Assembly: GCA_030631415.1 (NCBI GenBank)
Contig: DAOVLE010000155.1
Location: forward strand, 1-12,687
Reading direction: 5' to 3'
Length of the DNA stretch: 12,687 nucleotides
From: JAAEQG01 sp023133475
GTDB lineage: Bacteria > Planctomycetota > Phycisphaerae > UBA1845
Part shown: in pieces, positions 7,048 through 12,687 of the stretch
Layout of the letters: the number at the start of each line of letters is the position of its first letter
Numbering within the stretch: position 1 is the stretch's first letter
Translations under genes and position numbers: made by a program
Notes under the pieces: generated by a model
Database searches by the model: none
The model's input: the letters and a program-made list of their open reading frames with translations, nothing else
Told to the model about the DNA's origin: nothing

Positions 7048-8124
7048 ATGCCAACAGCATACAAGATTGACTGGGGAGTCGTCACTGCCAAGCACGTCCA
7101 GCAGGCACTTCGTCGATACGAGGCGGGCGAGCATCCCGATAGAGAACCGAGGAATACCTTCCTCATTGTGGATGGCAATCGCTATCCCGCCAAGTTTATC
7201 CGCGGGTTGGCATACACAATCGCGACCGGTAGGAAGCTGAATCCGAGCAGGGAATTCTCCGGCGGACAGGAGACTGTGAGTTTCTTCAAACGTCTCGGGA
7301 TGCACGTTCTGCCTATGCCAAGCCCGAAAAGGGCAAATGCCCCCAAGAAGACCAAGGTTGCAAAGATTGCAGTTGTCTCGCACAACTACGACGTCCTAGA
7401 CAGCAAAGGCCGCTGGGACTACTCGGAGGATGTTTCGCAAATCAACAACATCTGTGACCAATATGGATGCGACACGATAATGTATGCACTATACACGTGG
7501 GATACTAGTTCACGCATCCCTAGGACGCATGAAGCTATCTTCGAGAATCTTCAGAATGTAAAGCGCATTCTCATGGAAGTTGGCAGGCTCTCCGCGGAGG
7601 ACGAGGATCAGTACAATCTACGTCTGGAATTCTGGACGCGCGATGAAGAACAACCGGTCACGTTTGGGCAGGTATTTGGCAAAGCGACACAGGTTGCGAA
7701 GTGCGGCGACACGCTTGTCAGTTCGCTGGAGGAGCGGCGCGTCGCAGACACGATGCCCATAATCTGTGGCGAGACTAACATCGTCTCGATATCACACAAA
7801 ACGAAGCGTGCATCCGATCCATTCCACGTTCGCCACCACTTGGCCAAATTGGGAGTCTCTGTTGTTCTCAATCCAATTCACGATCGCATGTCACGTTGGG
7901 AAATGCCGATGAAGCGGGCGTTTCTGTCTCGACCGGATCGCACGGTCGTCTCGGTCTGGAATGCAGGGGAGAAGAAACCGAAACGATCCCGATTGCCTTG
8001 GTCTGTGTTCGATTGTGGACGTAACTGCACAGATGCAATTGAAGAAGTGCCTGAGCCAATCTCGGATCGACCAGACATTCGCATTGGCTTGCTGAACCTC
8101 CCAAGGCTGAGGCGGACTCGTTGA
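7048..8124 (+). CDS. McrA-like (ScoMcrA-type) N-terminal domain fused to a nitrilase-like alpha/beta domain
   Basis: A 358-residue protein. The start is ATG 7048, with GGAG 9 nt upstream; an in-frame GTG at 7027 is less likely. Residues 4-88 match the pattern of the N-terminal head domain of ScoMcrA-type restriction enzymes: a helix VTAKHVQQALRRY, then TFLIVDGNRYPAKFIRGLAY, then FSGGQETVSFFKRLGM. A basic proline-rich linker (about 90-105) follows. The remainder (about 106-358) reads like a carbon-nitrogen hydrolase fold: strand KIAVVSHNYD, strand DTIMYALYTWD, then IICGETN with Cys240 in the position of the nitrilase nucleophile, HLAKLGVSVVLNP, and VVSVWNAGE. The glutamate and lysine of a classical triad are not obvious, so activity is uncertain. 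The nitrilase reading is inference. No HNH or SRA motif is seen, so this is not a complete McrA nuclease. It stands alone between element copies A and B. Confidence 0.7.
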   Translation: MPTAYKIDWGVVTAKHVQQALRRYEAGEHPDREPRNTFLIVDGNRYPAKFIRGLAYTIATGRKLNPSREFSGGQETVSFFKRLGMHVLPMPSPKRANAPKKTKVAKIAVVSHNYDVLDSKGRWDYSEDVSQINNICDQYGCDTIMYALYTWDTSSRIPRTHEAIFENLQNVKRILMEVGRLSAEDEDQYNLRLEFWTRDEEQPVTFGQVFGKATQVAKCGDTLVSSLEERRVADTMPIICGETNIVSISHKTKRASDPFHVRHHLAKLGVSVVLNPIHDRMSRWEMPMKRAFLSRPDRTVVSVWNAGEKKPKRSRLPWSVFDCGRNCTDAIEEVPEPISDRPDIRIGLLNLPRLRRTR

Positions 8125-8167
8125 GCATGCTGAAGGGCTAGAAGGCTCTGCTGTGCCCCGCAAAAGC

Positions 8168-8184
8168 TACATGCGTAGCATGTA
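8168..8184. terminator. short palindrome downstream of the McrA-like fusion gene
   Basis: TACATGC-GTA-GCATGTA is a perfect 7-bp stem with a 3-nt loop, 43 nt after the stop at 8124. It lacks a following U-tract, so it could be a weak terminator or a protein-binding palindrome. It lies 24 nt before element copy B. Confidence 0.3.
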
Positions 8185-8208
8185 TGCACTTACATCCATG
8201 AGTTACGC

Positions 8209-8367
8209 CGCCGGGTGCTCCCGCCAAGCCCAAGGGTGGCACGGACAAGCTCGGTCTTGGTTGTATCATAGCCGTTCCCCAATTCGAGAGACGTTTGCTC
8301 AGCAATCGCCCCTTTCGCCTCAGACGCTTGCCCGTGCCACCCACCTACTTGCCCTGGCCACCCGCCG
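8209..8367 (+). mobile_element. dispersed foldback element, copy B (internally deleted)
   Basis: A 159-bp version of the element in copies A and C, with both terminal repeats present (8209-8249 and 8327-8367). It joins directly from the first CACGGACAAG (8240-8249) to CTCGGTCTTGG. In copy C these are separated by 101 bp that start and end with the same decamer. The internal hairpin of A and C is therefore missing, as expected from recombination or slippage between the decamers. A 2-nt insertion (CCCCTTTCGCC) is the other notable difference. The following 8368-8470 holds nothing I recognise apart from the ribosome-binding site of the small ORF at 8471. Confidence 0.8.
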
Positions 8368-8470
8368 AGGACCAGAAAGGAACTCGCCCTTGCCAACCTC
8401 GTCGGTCGCGGGTATTCTGGGGGGAACAGTCAACAAACTCGAGGAACCGCAGGCATAGAAAGGGTAAGAA

Positions 8471-8785
8471 ATGGCAAATTCGCACCAACCTGTCGAGCGC
8501 AGGCATATTGCCGTTGATAGTTCTGCGAGCATTGCCTGTCCTGGCGCGGTTGATATGACTATTACGGTTGCATATTCCAACCCCAACAACAACCCCAAAT
8601 GCGAAAAGTAGAAAGTCATTCAAGAAACAGTTCGTGGGGCGGCGCGCGATCAACGCGTGACGGATCATCTTGGCTACCTGGATCGTTTCGGATGGTCAGT
8701 CGATCCGAAGGCAGATCAACCGCTATGTCCTTCGTGCGGTGGGCGGCAATCGACCGTGAAGAATAAGACGGTCAAACGGAAGTAA
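8471..8785 (+). pseudogene. small ORF interrupted by an in-frame amber codon, upstream of the DUF2513 gene
   Basis: ATG 8471 has a good ribosome site (GAAAGGG, 6 nt upstream) and opens a 46-codon reading frame ending at TAG 8609-8611. The same frame then continues for 57 more sense codons to TAA 8783-8785. The second half has real protein character (DHLGYLDRFGWSVD, then PLCPSCGG and a lysine-rich end). Its stop overlaps the ATG at 8785 as TAATG, suggesting translational coupling with the DUF2513 gene. Either this is one gene of about 104 codons broken by a nonsense mutation (or sequence error), or it is two short ORFs, the second starting at GTG 8657. Programmed readthrough is unlikely, since TAG serves as the normal terminal stop for the PEP-CTERM protein and both histidine kinases here. 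I do not recognise a family; a single CxxC is not enough to call a zinc ribbon. Confidence 0.4.
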
Positions 8786-8790
8786 TGAGC

Positions 8791-9135
8791 ATGAAACGCG
8801 ACATGGACATCATTCGGACAATCCTCTTGCGGATTGAAGAGAGCGAGAACGACGGCGTAACCGCGAGAGACTTCCCTGATAGTGATCCAAAACTTATCAA
8901 TTATCACCTTGGGCTCGTCAGGGAGTCTGGATTGGCGAACGGCAAACGCTATGGCAGCGATGGCGAAGCATTATCCTATGAACTATTCGAGTTGACGGGG
9001 GAAGGGCATGACTTTCTGGACAGCATCCGTAGGGACAATATCTGGCATAAGGTCAAGAAAAAGTTTGTTGATGACCTTGTTGACGCTCCGCTCGCGGTCA
9101 TCAAGAGCGCCGCTATGTTTTTTCTGAGACAATGA
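8791..9135 (+). CDS. DUF2513 family protein
   Basis: A 114-residue protein starting MKRDMDIIRTILLRIEE, the hallmark N-terminus of DUF2513, a small family found mostly in prophages and accessory regions and lacking an assigned function. The middle, INYHLGLVRESGLANG followed by YELFELTGEGHDFLDSIR, reads like a winged helix: recognition-type helix, then a wing and the LTxxGHDFLD helix. A DNA-binding or regulatory role is possible but inferred. Usual family members end near here; this one adds an amphipathic tail (VIKSAAMFFLRQ). The start at 8791 is preferred because GGAAG (8778-8782) is 8 nt upstream and it matches the family start. ATG 8785 in the same frame overlaps the previous stop (TAATG) and would add two residues. 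It sits between element copies B and C. Confidence 0.8.
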   Translation: MKRDMDIIRTILLRIEESENDGVTARDFPDSDPKLINYHLGLVRESGLANGKRYGSDGEALSYELFELTGEGHDFLDSIRRDNIWHKVKKKFVDDLVDAPLAVIKSAAMFFLRQ

Positions 9136-9142
9136 AAAGACC

Positions 9143-9179
9143 CTTCGGCGCTGCTGGATGCTCTCGAAGCGCGCCGAAG
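9143..9179 (-). terminator. possible terminator between convergent DUF2513 and DUF5615 genes
   Basis: CTTCGGCGC (9143-9151) and GCGCCGAAG (9171-9179) form a perfect 9-bp GC-rich stem with a 19-nt loop, 7 nt after the DUF2513 stop. Read on the minus strand the stem is followed by GGGTCTTTTC, a short T-rich run, so it could stop transcripts from the toxin-antitoxin side. On the plus strand there is no T-run. Confidence 0.35.
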
Positions 9180-9240
9180 TGGCAATAGGCAATAGTCACC
9201 TGTTGCGCCGTGTTCGAGCCGTCTCGTTCCCATTCGGCAA

Positions 9241-9498
9241 CGCCGGGTGCTCCCGACAAGCCCAAGGGTGGCACGGACAAGGATCGCCCGCCACAAGGCG
9301 TCCGAATCATGCCATGGTGTGTGCGGGCGATCCTTGTCCGTGTTCGGCGTGCGAGGGGTTACCGACGTTCGACACGGACAAGCTCGGTCTTGGTTGTATC
9401 ATAGCCGTTCCCCGATTCGAGAGACGCTCGCTCAGCAATCGCCCCTCGCCTCAGACGCTTGTCCGTGCCACCCACCTACTTGCCCTGGCCACCCGCCG
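9241..9498 (+). mobile_element. dispersed foldback element, copy C (best preserved)
   Basis: A 258-bp non-coding element with 41-bp terminal inverted repeats at 9241-9281 and 9458-9498, identical at 30 of 41 positions. The inner 16 bases, GGGTGGCACGGACAAG, pair perfectly. Each terminal repeat is itself two related 20-21-bp units. A further inner hairpin pairs CACGGACAAGGATCGCCCGC (from 9272) with GCGGGCGATCCTTGTCCGTG (to 9342), and another CACGGACAAG lies at 9373-9382. Six core-like units are present, three in each orientation. The element lies between convergent genes and could also act as a bidirectional transcription barrier. No transposase is encoded; if mobile it must be mobilised in trans. 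Confidence 0.85.
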
Positions 9499-9500
9499 AG

Positions 9501-9521
9501 GGTTCGATTCATGCTCAAGTT
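9501..9521 (+). repeat. direct repeat flanking the toxin-antitoxin module, left copy
   Basis: A 21-bp sequence beginning GGTTCGATTC recurs at 10294-10314 with one mismatch (A versus G at position 11). The left copy starts 2 nt after the end of element C, and the right copy abuts element remnant D, so the pair brackets the whole DUF433/DUF5615 module. Confidence 0.6.
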
Positions 9522-9531
9522 GACTCGGCAG

Positions 9532-9909
9532 TCATGGCGTTTGGGCATCGCCATCCGTGCCGCGTATCCTCACGCTCCGCTCATCCACCACCCACAGATG
9601 TTTCGTCAACGTGGCACGTTCCAGCAGTGGAATGATGCGTTCGAACACGGCCATTACATGACGCTTATCCTGTCTGGCGACCCGCAGGACGAGCAATCCG
9701 GAATACTGTTCAGGCACATAGGTTCGGATGTCGGCGAAATCCAGGTCAAGCGTCACCAAGGCGCGATGTTCTCGCCGACAGACTTCCGCCAGATGCTGGT
9801 CCGCTTCACCTACCATGTCTTGCTCCGGCACGGTCATCGCATCGTATCCGGCCCTATGGAGCCTCACCACAATCTCTACTGGCAGGTTCTCATCGATCTC
9901 GAACCGCAT
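9532..9909 (-). CDS. DUF5615 PIN-like toxin of a type II toxin-antitoxin pair
   Basis: A 125-residue protein with the DUF5615 PIN-like signature: an N-terminal strand RFEIDENLP with Asp6/Glu7/Asn8, the helix VEIVVRLHRAGYDAMTV, and the second acidic cluster LVTLDLDFADI (Asp55, Asp57, Asp60). PIN-fold toxins use such acidic residues to bind metal and cut RNA; RNase activity here is inferred from the family. The ATG overlaps the stop of the antitoxin gene by one base (TGATG), the usual coupled arrangement. The C-terminal part (after about residue 105) is basic and less conserved. The gene stops just before the direct repeat and element C. It is intact, with no frameshift seen. Confidence 0.85.
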   Translation of the reverse strand: MRFEIDENLPVEIVVRLHRAGYDAMTVPEQDMVGEADQHLAEVCRREHRALVTLDLDFADIRTYVPEQYSGLLVLRVARQDKRHVMAVFERIIPLLERATLTKHLWVVDERSVRIRGTDGDAQTP

Positions 9910-10160
9910 CAGGCCGCCCCCGGTGTGAGTGGGATGACCCGCTCCCGTGCCAATTCCGCAGCGTACCTGATTGCGGCCTGAATATCCTCGCGTTTGACAG
10001 AGGGGTAGCTTTGGAGAATCTCGTCAGGAGCAGCCCCGTCGGCCAGGTTGTCCAGGATAACCGAGACCATGACCCGCGTCCCCGCGATACACGCCTTACC
10101 GTGACAGATATTGGGATCTACAGAGATCCGTTCTTGCCATCGCATGGTAGACAACTCCAT
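9909..10160 (-). CDS. DUF433 antitoxin
   Basis: An 83-residue protein with the complete DUF433 pattern: RISVDPNICHGKACIAGTRV, then VILDNLADGAAPDEILQSYP, then VKREDIQAAIRYAAE. DUF433 proteins carry a helix-turn-helix and act as antitoxins and autorepressors beside DUF5615 toxins. The start at 10160 has AGGA about 6 nt upstream; ATG 10145 with GGAG 9 nt upstream is a close alternative that starts the protein at MRWQERI. As first gene of the pair its upstream region (10161-10293) should hold the promoter and operator, though I see no clear palindrome there. Confidence 0.88.
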   Translation of the reverse strand: MELSTMRWQERISVDPNICHGKACIAGTRVMVSVILDNLADGAAPDEILQSYPSVKREDIQAAIRYAAELARERVIPLTPGAA

Positions 10161-10293
10161 AGCCTTTCCTGTGCCAAGAATCCTACTGTACCGGGCTGCG
10201 CAACGCCCTCCGTGCGGCCCACGAACCCTTACAGGTCACCATCTTACCAAAAAAGCTCCGAACAGGGAACCTCACATATCCCGTTCGCCTGAT

Positions 10294-10314
10294 GGTTCGA
10301 TTCGTGCTCAAGTT
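10294..10314 (+). repeat. direct repeat flanking the toxin-antitoxin module, right copy
   Basis: Matches 9501-9521 at 20 of 21 positions. It lies upstream of the antitoxin gene and directly before the element remnant D. Confidence 0.6.
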
Positions 10315-10367
10315 TTCTCAGGGCTTGCGTCCCGGACTACCCATCTACTTGCCCTGGCCACCCGCCG
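10315..10367 (+). mobile_element. dispersed foldback element, copy D (right-end remnant)
   Basis: Only the right terminal repeat is kept: CTCAGGGCTTG followed by a decayed CCGTGCCACCC equivalent, then CTACTTGCCCTGGCCACCC, ending in CCACCCGCCG exactly as in copies A-C. It has the same orientation as those copies. The left part of the element is absent, and the 21-bp direct repeat sits at the junction. It ends 8 nt before the stop codon of the minus-strand sensor kinase. Confidence 0.65.
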
Positions 10368-10375
10368 TGCATCGG

Positions 10376-11803
10376 CTACACTGGCAAGGCTACAGAGACT
10401 ACAAACGTGCCGCCACTGGTGGTCAAGACGCTGATTGAGCCGCCGAGCAAGGTCACCAGCTTCTGGCATAGTGGCAGCCCCAAGCCATACCGCCGGCTGT
10501 TGCCTTTTGCGGTGCGTGCGGCATCGCCACGCCAGAAACGATCGAATACGCGACTGGCATCCAACTCGGCAACACGACTCCCAGTGTTCGCCACACGCAG
10601 GTTGCTTCGGCTGTGTTCTGAGTGAAGCGCAATCGTGACCTGCCCACCAGTGTCAACGTATGTTGTCGCATTGTCGAAAATGTTGCTGAGGATAAGGCAA
10701 ACCTTAGTGTGATCGGTGGTGACCGGACAAGATTCCGGTAACTGCCATGTCACTTCAAGCCGACGTTCAGCGGCTCGGTGGGCGAACGGCATCCAGCAGT
10801 CTTTCAGAAGTGCGACCAGATCGACAGCGTCGCTCGCCACCTCAAGCTGCCCGGCATCGGCACGTGCCAACTCGAGAAGGTTCTCGACCATCTGCTGCAT
10901 CTGTCGGCAGATCGCCAGAGATTTGGCTATGGCTTCCCGGTAGCTTGTTGCGGCGCGCTCTTTCGAGAGAGAGACCTCGAGTGTCGATCGGAGGCCCGCC
11001 AGCGGGGTGCGAAGCTCGTGGGACACATCCGCAGTGATCGCCTTCTCACGCGCAAACGCAGATTCGAGGCGGGCGAGCAAATCGTTGAGCCGAGTGATGA
11101 TCGGGGCAAGTTCGCCCGGCGCGTCACCCGGTTCAAGGCGACTCGAAAGATCGGCCTCGCCGATCGCCGCTATCTCAGCCGCAACGTATCCCAACGGTTT
11201 GAGCCCACGGCGGACAAGCCACGACAGCACGACCACTGACACGAGTATCGCACCCGCACAACCACACACAAGGAGCAACCGGAGCCGGCCAAGTGCCTGG
11301 TCGGTTTCGAACGTGCCGCGACCGATGACCAAAGTTACCTCAATCGGCTCATGCGGAGTTTGCCAGGACGCATTGTCTTTTTCCTGTCTGGGTGCGAATG
11401 TAATCCCCACGGACCGGCCTGGTCGGCCGTCGGGCAGAGGAGTGGTCTTGTAGGCCGGTTCGTCGAGTCGCCCGTGGAGCTGGTCAAGGTCGCGGTCGCC
11501 GAGCGAAGAAGAGCGGGCGAGCACGTGCCCTCCCGAGGCCCAGACCTGATAGTACTCGGCGCGTTCCGAGGGTTTGAACTCGGGAAGGCTGTGCTCGCCG
11601 AATTCCAGATCGATTTCGTTGCGCTCCTGTTCCACCAGCGTAGCAAGCGATCGGGCCTTCGAGCCCAGCGCTTCATCAAACTCTGCCCAGAGTGCGGCGC
11701 GGACAATCATGTAGAGAACCAACGCGGAGGCTGACAGGACGAGTCCCGTTCCGAGTGCGGTGCCGATCAGCAATCGTCCACGCAAGGTTCGCATCAGTCG
11801 CAT
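10376..11803 (-). CDS. two-component sensor histidine kinase (CusS/QseC-like)
   Basis: A 475-residue membrane sensor kinase. Layout: first membrane helix (about 11-36), a periplasmic domain of about 140 residues, second helix (175-197), HAMP (about 198-250), and a dimerisation domain with His262 in ADVSHELRTPLAGL. The ATPase domain has an N box (NIFDNAT, Asn378), F box (FDRFWRG) and G2 box GLGL (440-443). The G1 position reads VANTGS rather than DxGxG, as seen in other CusS/QseC-type kinases, so ATP binding is probably kept. Its periplasmic part has no metal-binding Cys or Met cluster, so I do not claim metal sensing. Start: ATG 11803 overlaps the regulator gene by 10 nt; ATG 11794 in the same frame would share one base with the regulator stop (TGATG) and is nearly as likely. 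It ends with TAG 8 nt before element remnant D. Confidence 0.92.
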   Translation of the reverse strand: MRLMRTLRGRLLIGTALGTGLVLSASALVLYMIVRAALWAEFDEALGSKARSLATLVEQERNEIDLEFGEHSLPEFKPSERAEYYQVWASGGHVLARSSSLGDRDLDQLHGRLDEPAYKTTPLPDGRPGRSVGITFAPRQEKDNASWQTPHEPIEVTLVIGRGTFETDQALGRLRLLLVCGCAGAILVSVVVLSWLVRRGLKPLGYVAAEIAAIGEADLSSRLEPGDAPGELAPIITRLNDLLARLESAFAREKAITADVSHELRTPLAGLRSTLEVSLSKERAATSYREAIAKSLAICRQMQQMVENLLELARADAGQLEVASDAVDLVALLKDCWMPFAHRAAERRLEVTWQLPESCPVTTDHTKVCLILSNIFDNATTYVDTGGQVTIALHSEHSRSNLRVANTGSRVAELDASRVFDRFWRGDAARTAKGNSRRYGLGLPLCQKLVTLLGGSISVLTTSGGTFVVSVALPV

Positions 11804-12468
11804 CGCCCCAACAGATAACCCTGTCCACGCCGGGTATGAATCAGCTTAGGCTGACCGGGCTGCTCGATTTTCTTACGAAGGTGGCCGATGTGGACGTCCA
11901 CCACATTGCTTTCGGGATCCGAGTTGAAATCGTAGATGTGCTCCCAGATGGCGGTGCGGGAGACGACCTGATCTGCTCTTGCGGCGAGGAACTCGAGCAG
12001 TGCATACTCGCGAGCGGACAGGTCTATTGCCTGATCACCCCGTCGCACGGCACGTCCAGCAGTGTCGATCTCGAGGTCTCCAACTCGGATGACAGGGTCC
12101 TTGTTGTTGTAGCCCCGTCGCACCATGGCTCGGACGCGGGCCAAAAGCTCTGCAAACGCGAATGGTTTGACCAGGTAGTCGTCCGCACCGAGATTCAGAC
12201 CCTTAACACGATCCGCGACAGTATCCCTGGCGGTGAGGATCAGGATAGGAACGGCGCTACCCTCCCGGCGTAGGCAACTTAGAATTGTAAGCCCGTCGAT
12301 GTTAGGAAGCATCAGGTCAAGCACAATGGCGTCGTGCTCGTTGGACCGGGCGTACCACAGCCCCTCCTCGCCTTCGTCGGAAGCGTCAACGGCGAAGCCG
12401 GCCTCCTCCAGCCCTTGCCGGAGCGCTTCCCGCAAGGGGCCGTTGTCTTCAATAATCAATACCCGCAT
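11794..12468 (-). CDS. OmpR/PhoB-family response regulator
   Basis: A 224-residue regulator, first gene of the minus-strand pair. The receiver domain (1-115) has Glu7/Asp8, phosphoacceptor Asp51 (IVLDLMLPN), Thr79 (ILTARD) and Lys101 (YLVKPF). The winged-helix domain (about 125-222) shows LSAREYALLEFLA, SRTAIWEHIYDFN, then the recognition helix SNVVDVHIGHLRKKIE and the wing IHTRRGQGYLL. When phosphorylated by the downstream kinase it should dimerise on direct-repeat sites. All key residues are present. No strong Shine-Dalgarno precedes ATG 12468. The closest relatives by pattern are CusR/CopR and QseB/TctD types; the target genes are not in the window. Confidence 0.95.
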   Translation of the reverse strand: MRVLIIEDNGPLREALRQGLEEAGFAVDASDEGEEGLWYARSNEHDAIVLDLMLPNIDGLTILSCLRREGSAVPILILTARDTVADRVKGLNLGADDYLVKPFAFAELLARVRAMVRRGYNNKDPVIRVGDLEIDTAGRAVRRGDQAIDLSAREYALLEFLAARADQVVSRTAIWEHIYDFNSDPESNVVDVHIGHLRKKIEQPGQPKLIHTRRGQGYLLGRCD

Positions 12469-12511
12469 CGCAACGACACTCTTAGTATGACAGCGCTAAT
12501 CCCGTTTTCGG

Positions 12512-12531
12512 CGAGACAGTTTCGCGTCTCG
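12512..12531. repeat. small hairpin upstream of the OmpR-type regulator gene
   Basis: CGAGAC (12512-12517) and GTCTCG (12526-12531) form a perfect 6-bp stem with an 8-nt loop, about 45 nt upstream of the regulator start. It could be an operator or part of the adjoining palindrome block. The remainder of 12469-12538 shows no promoter I would defend. Confidence 0.3.
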
Positions 12532-12538
12532 ACGGGGC

Positions 12539-12687
12539 GCGCTAGGCCCGGCATTTATGCCGGGTGATAAGACCGAACGAAGAATCTCCCCCCCCCCAGT
12601 TCCGCCCCGCCGCCTTCGGCGGCGGGGCGGAACTGGGGGGGCAAAAACAACCGCTCCAATACCCGGCATAAATGCCGGGCCTAGCGC
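12539..12687. repeat. nested palindrome: REP-like arms around a GC-rich hairpin
   Basis: The outer arms 12539-12565 and 12661-12687 are perfect 27-bp inverted repeats. Each arm folds by itself as CCCGGCAT-TT-ATGCCGGG (AA loop in the other arm). Between them lies a perfect 24-bp stem (12591-12614 with 12618-12641) with a TTC loop, flanked by a run of 10 C (12588-12597). The right arm ends at the last base of the window, so the element may extend. It lies upstream of the OmpR-type regulator and may also act as a transcription barrier toward an unseen neighbour. Confidence 0.85.

Noticed and set aside
8609..8611. Readthrough or recoding of TAG (for example pyrrolysine) in the small ORF before DUF2513.
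   Set aside because: TAG is the ordinary terminal stop of the PEP-CTERM protein and of both histidine kinases in this window, and no tRNA or PylS-like gene is seen. Mutation or two short ORFs is simpler.
9247..9981. A plus-strand open frame of 244 codons crossing element C and running antisense through the toxin-antitoxin genes.
   Set aside because: It is a fusion of non-coding repeat and antisense sequence; the minus-strand DUF5615 and DUF433 genes have full family motifs and coupled start and stop codons.
6688..10367. A CRISPR array made of the repeated elements A to D.
   Set aside because: Repeat units are 159-258 bp and are separated by kilobase-scale gene-containing segments, with no uniform short spacers and no cas genes.

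Overview
The window looks like a chromosomal stretch from a planctomycete-type bacterium, possibly Phycisphaerae-like. Three features suggest this: a secreted protein ending in a PEP-CTERM sorting tail, a secreted protein with dockerin/EF-hand-like DxDxDGxxD repeats, and a pseudopilin with a FTLVELLVVISIIALLLAI-type N-terminus. Numerous dispersed palindromic repeats fit the same picture. No rRNA, tRNA, CRISPR array, transposase or integrase is visible.

Layout. (1) 81-821, minus: PEP-CTERM protein. (2) 822-1373: a divergent intergenic region with heptamer tandem repeats, an extended -10 promoter and a large REP-like palindrome doublet. (3) 1374-6631, plus: an operon-like run of a secreted Ca-binding-repeat protein, a pseudopilin, a HAMP sensor kinase and an NtrC-type sigma54 activator. 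The kinase and activator are 3 nt apart and surely form a two-component pair. The secreted protein and pseudopilin may belong to the same envelope function. (4) 6688-10367: an accessory zone in which small cargo modules alternate with same-orientation copies of one foldback element (A, B, C and remnant D). The cargo is a McrA-like N-domain plus nitrilase-like fusion protein, an amber-interrupted small ORF coupled to a DUF2513 gene, and a DUF433/DUF5615 toxin-antitoxin pair on the minus strand. (5) 10376-12468, minus: an OmpR-family regulator and a CusS/QseC-like sensor kinase, overlapping by a few nucleotides. (6) 12539-12687: a nested palindrome running to the window edge.

The most interesting part is zone 4. 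The full-length element is about 256-258 bp, with 41-bp imperfect terminal inverted repeats. It is built from about six copies of a core unit, GGGTGGCACGGACAAG, three in each orientation. Copy B is the same element lacking 101 bp between two CACGGACAAG direct repeats. The gene, repeat, gene, repeat arrangement resembles a cassette array or defence island, although no recombinase is present in the window. The first cargo protein appears to be an undescribed domain fusion and is a candidate defence effector.

All functional assignments come from reading motifs by eye; no database search was run.
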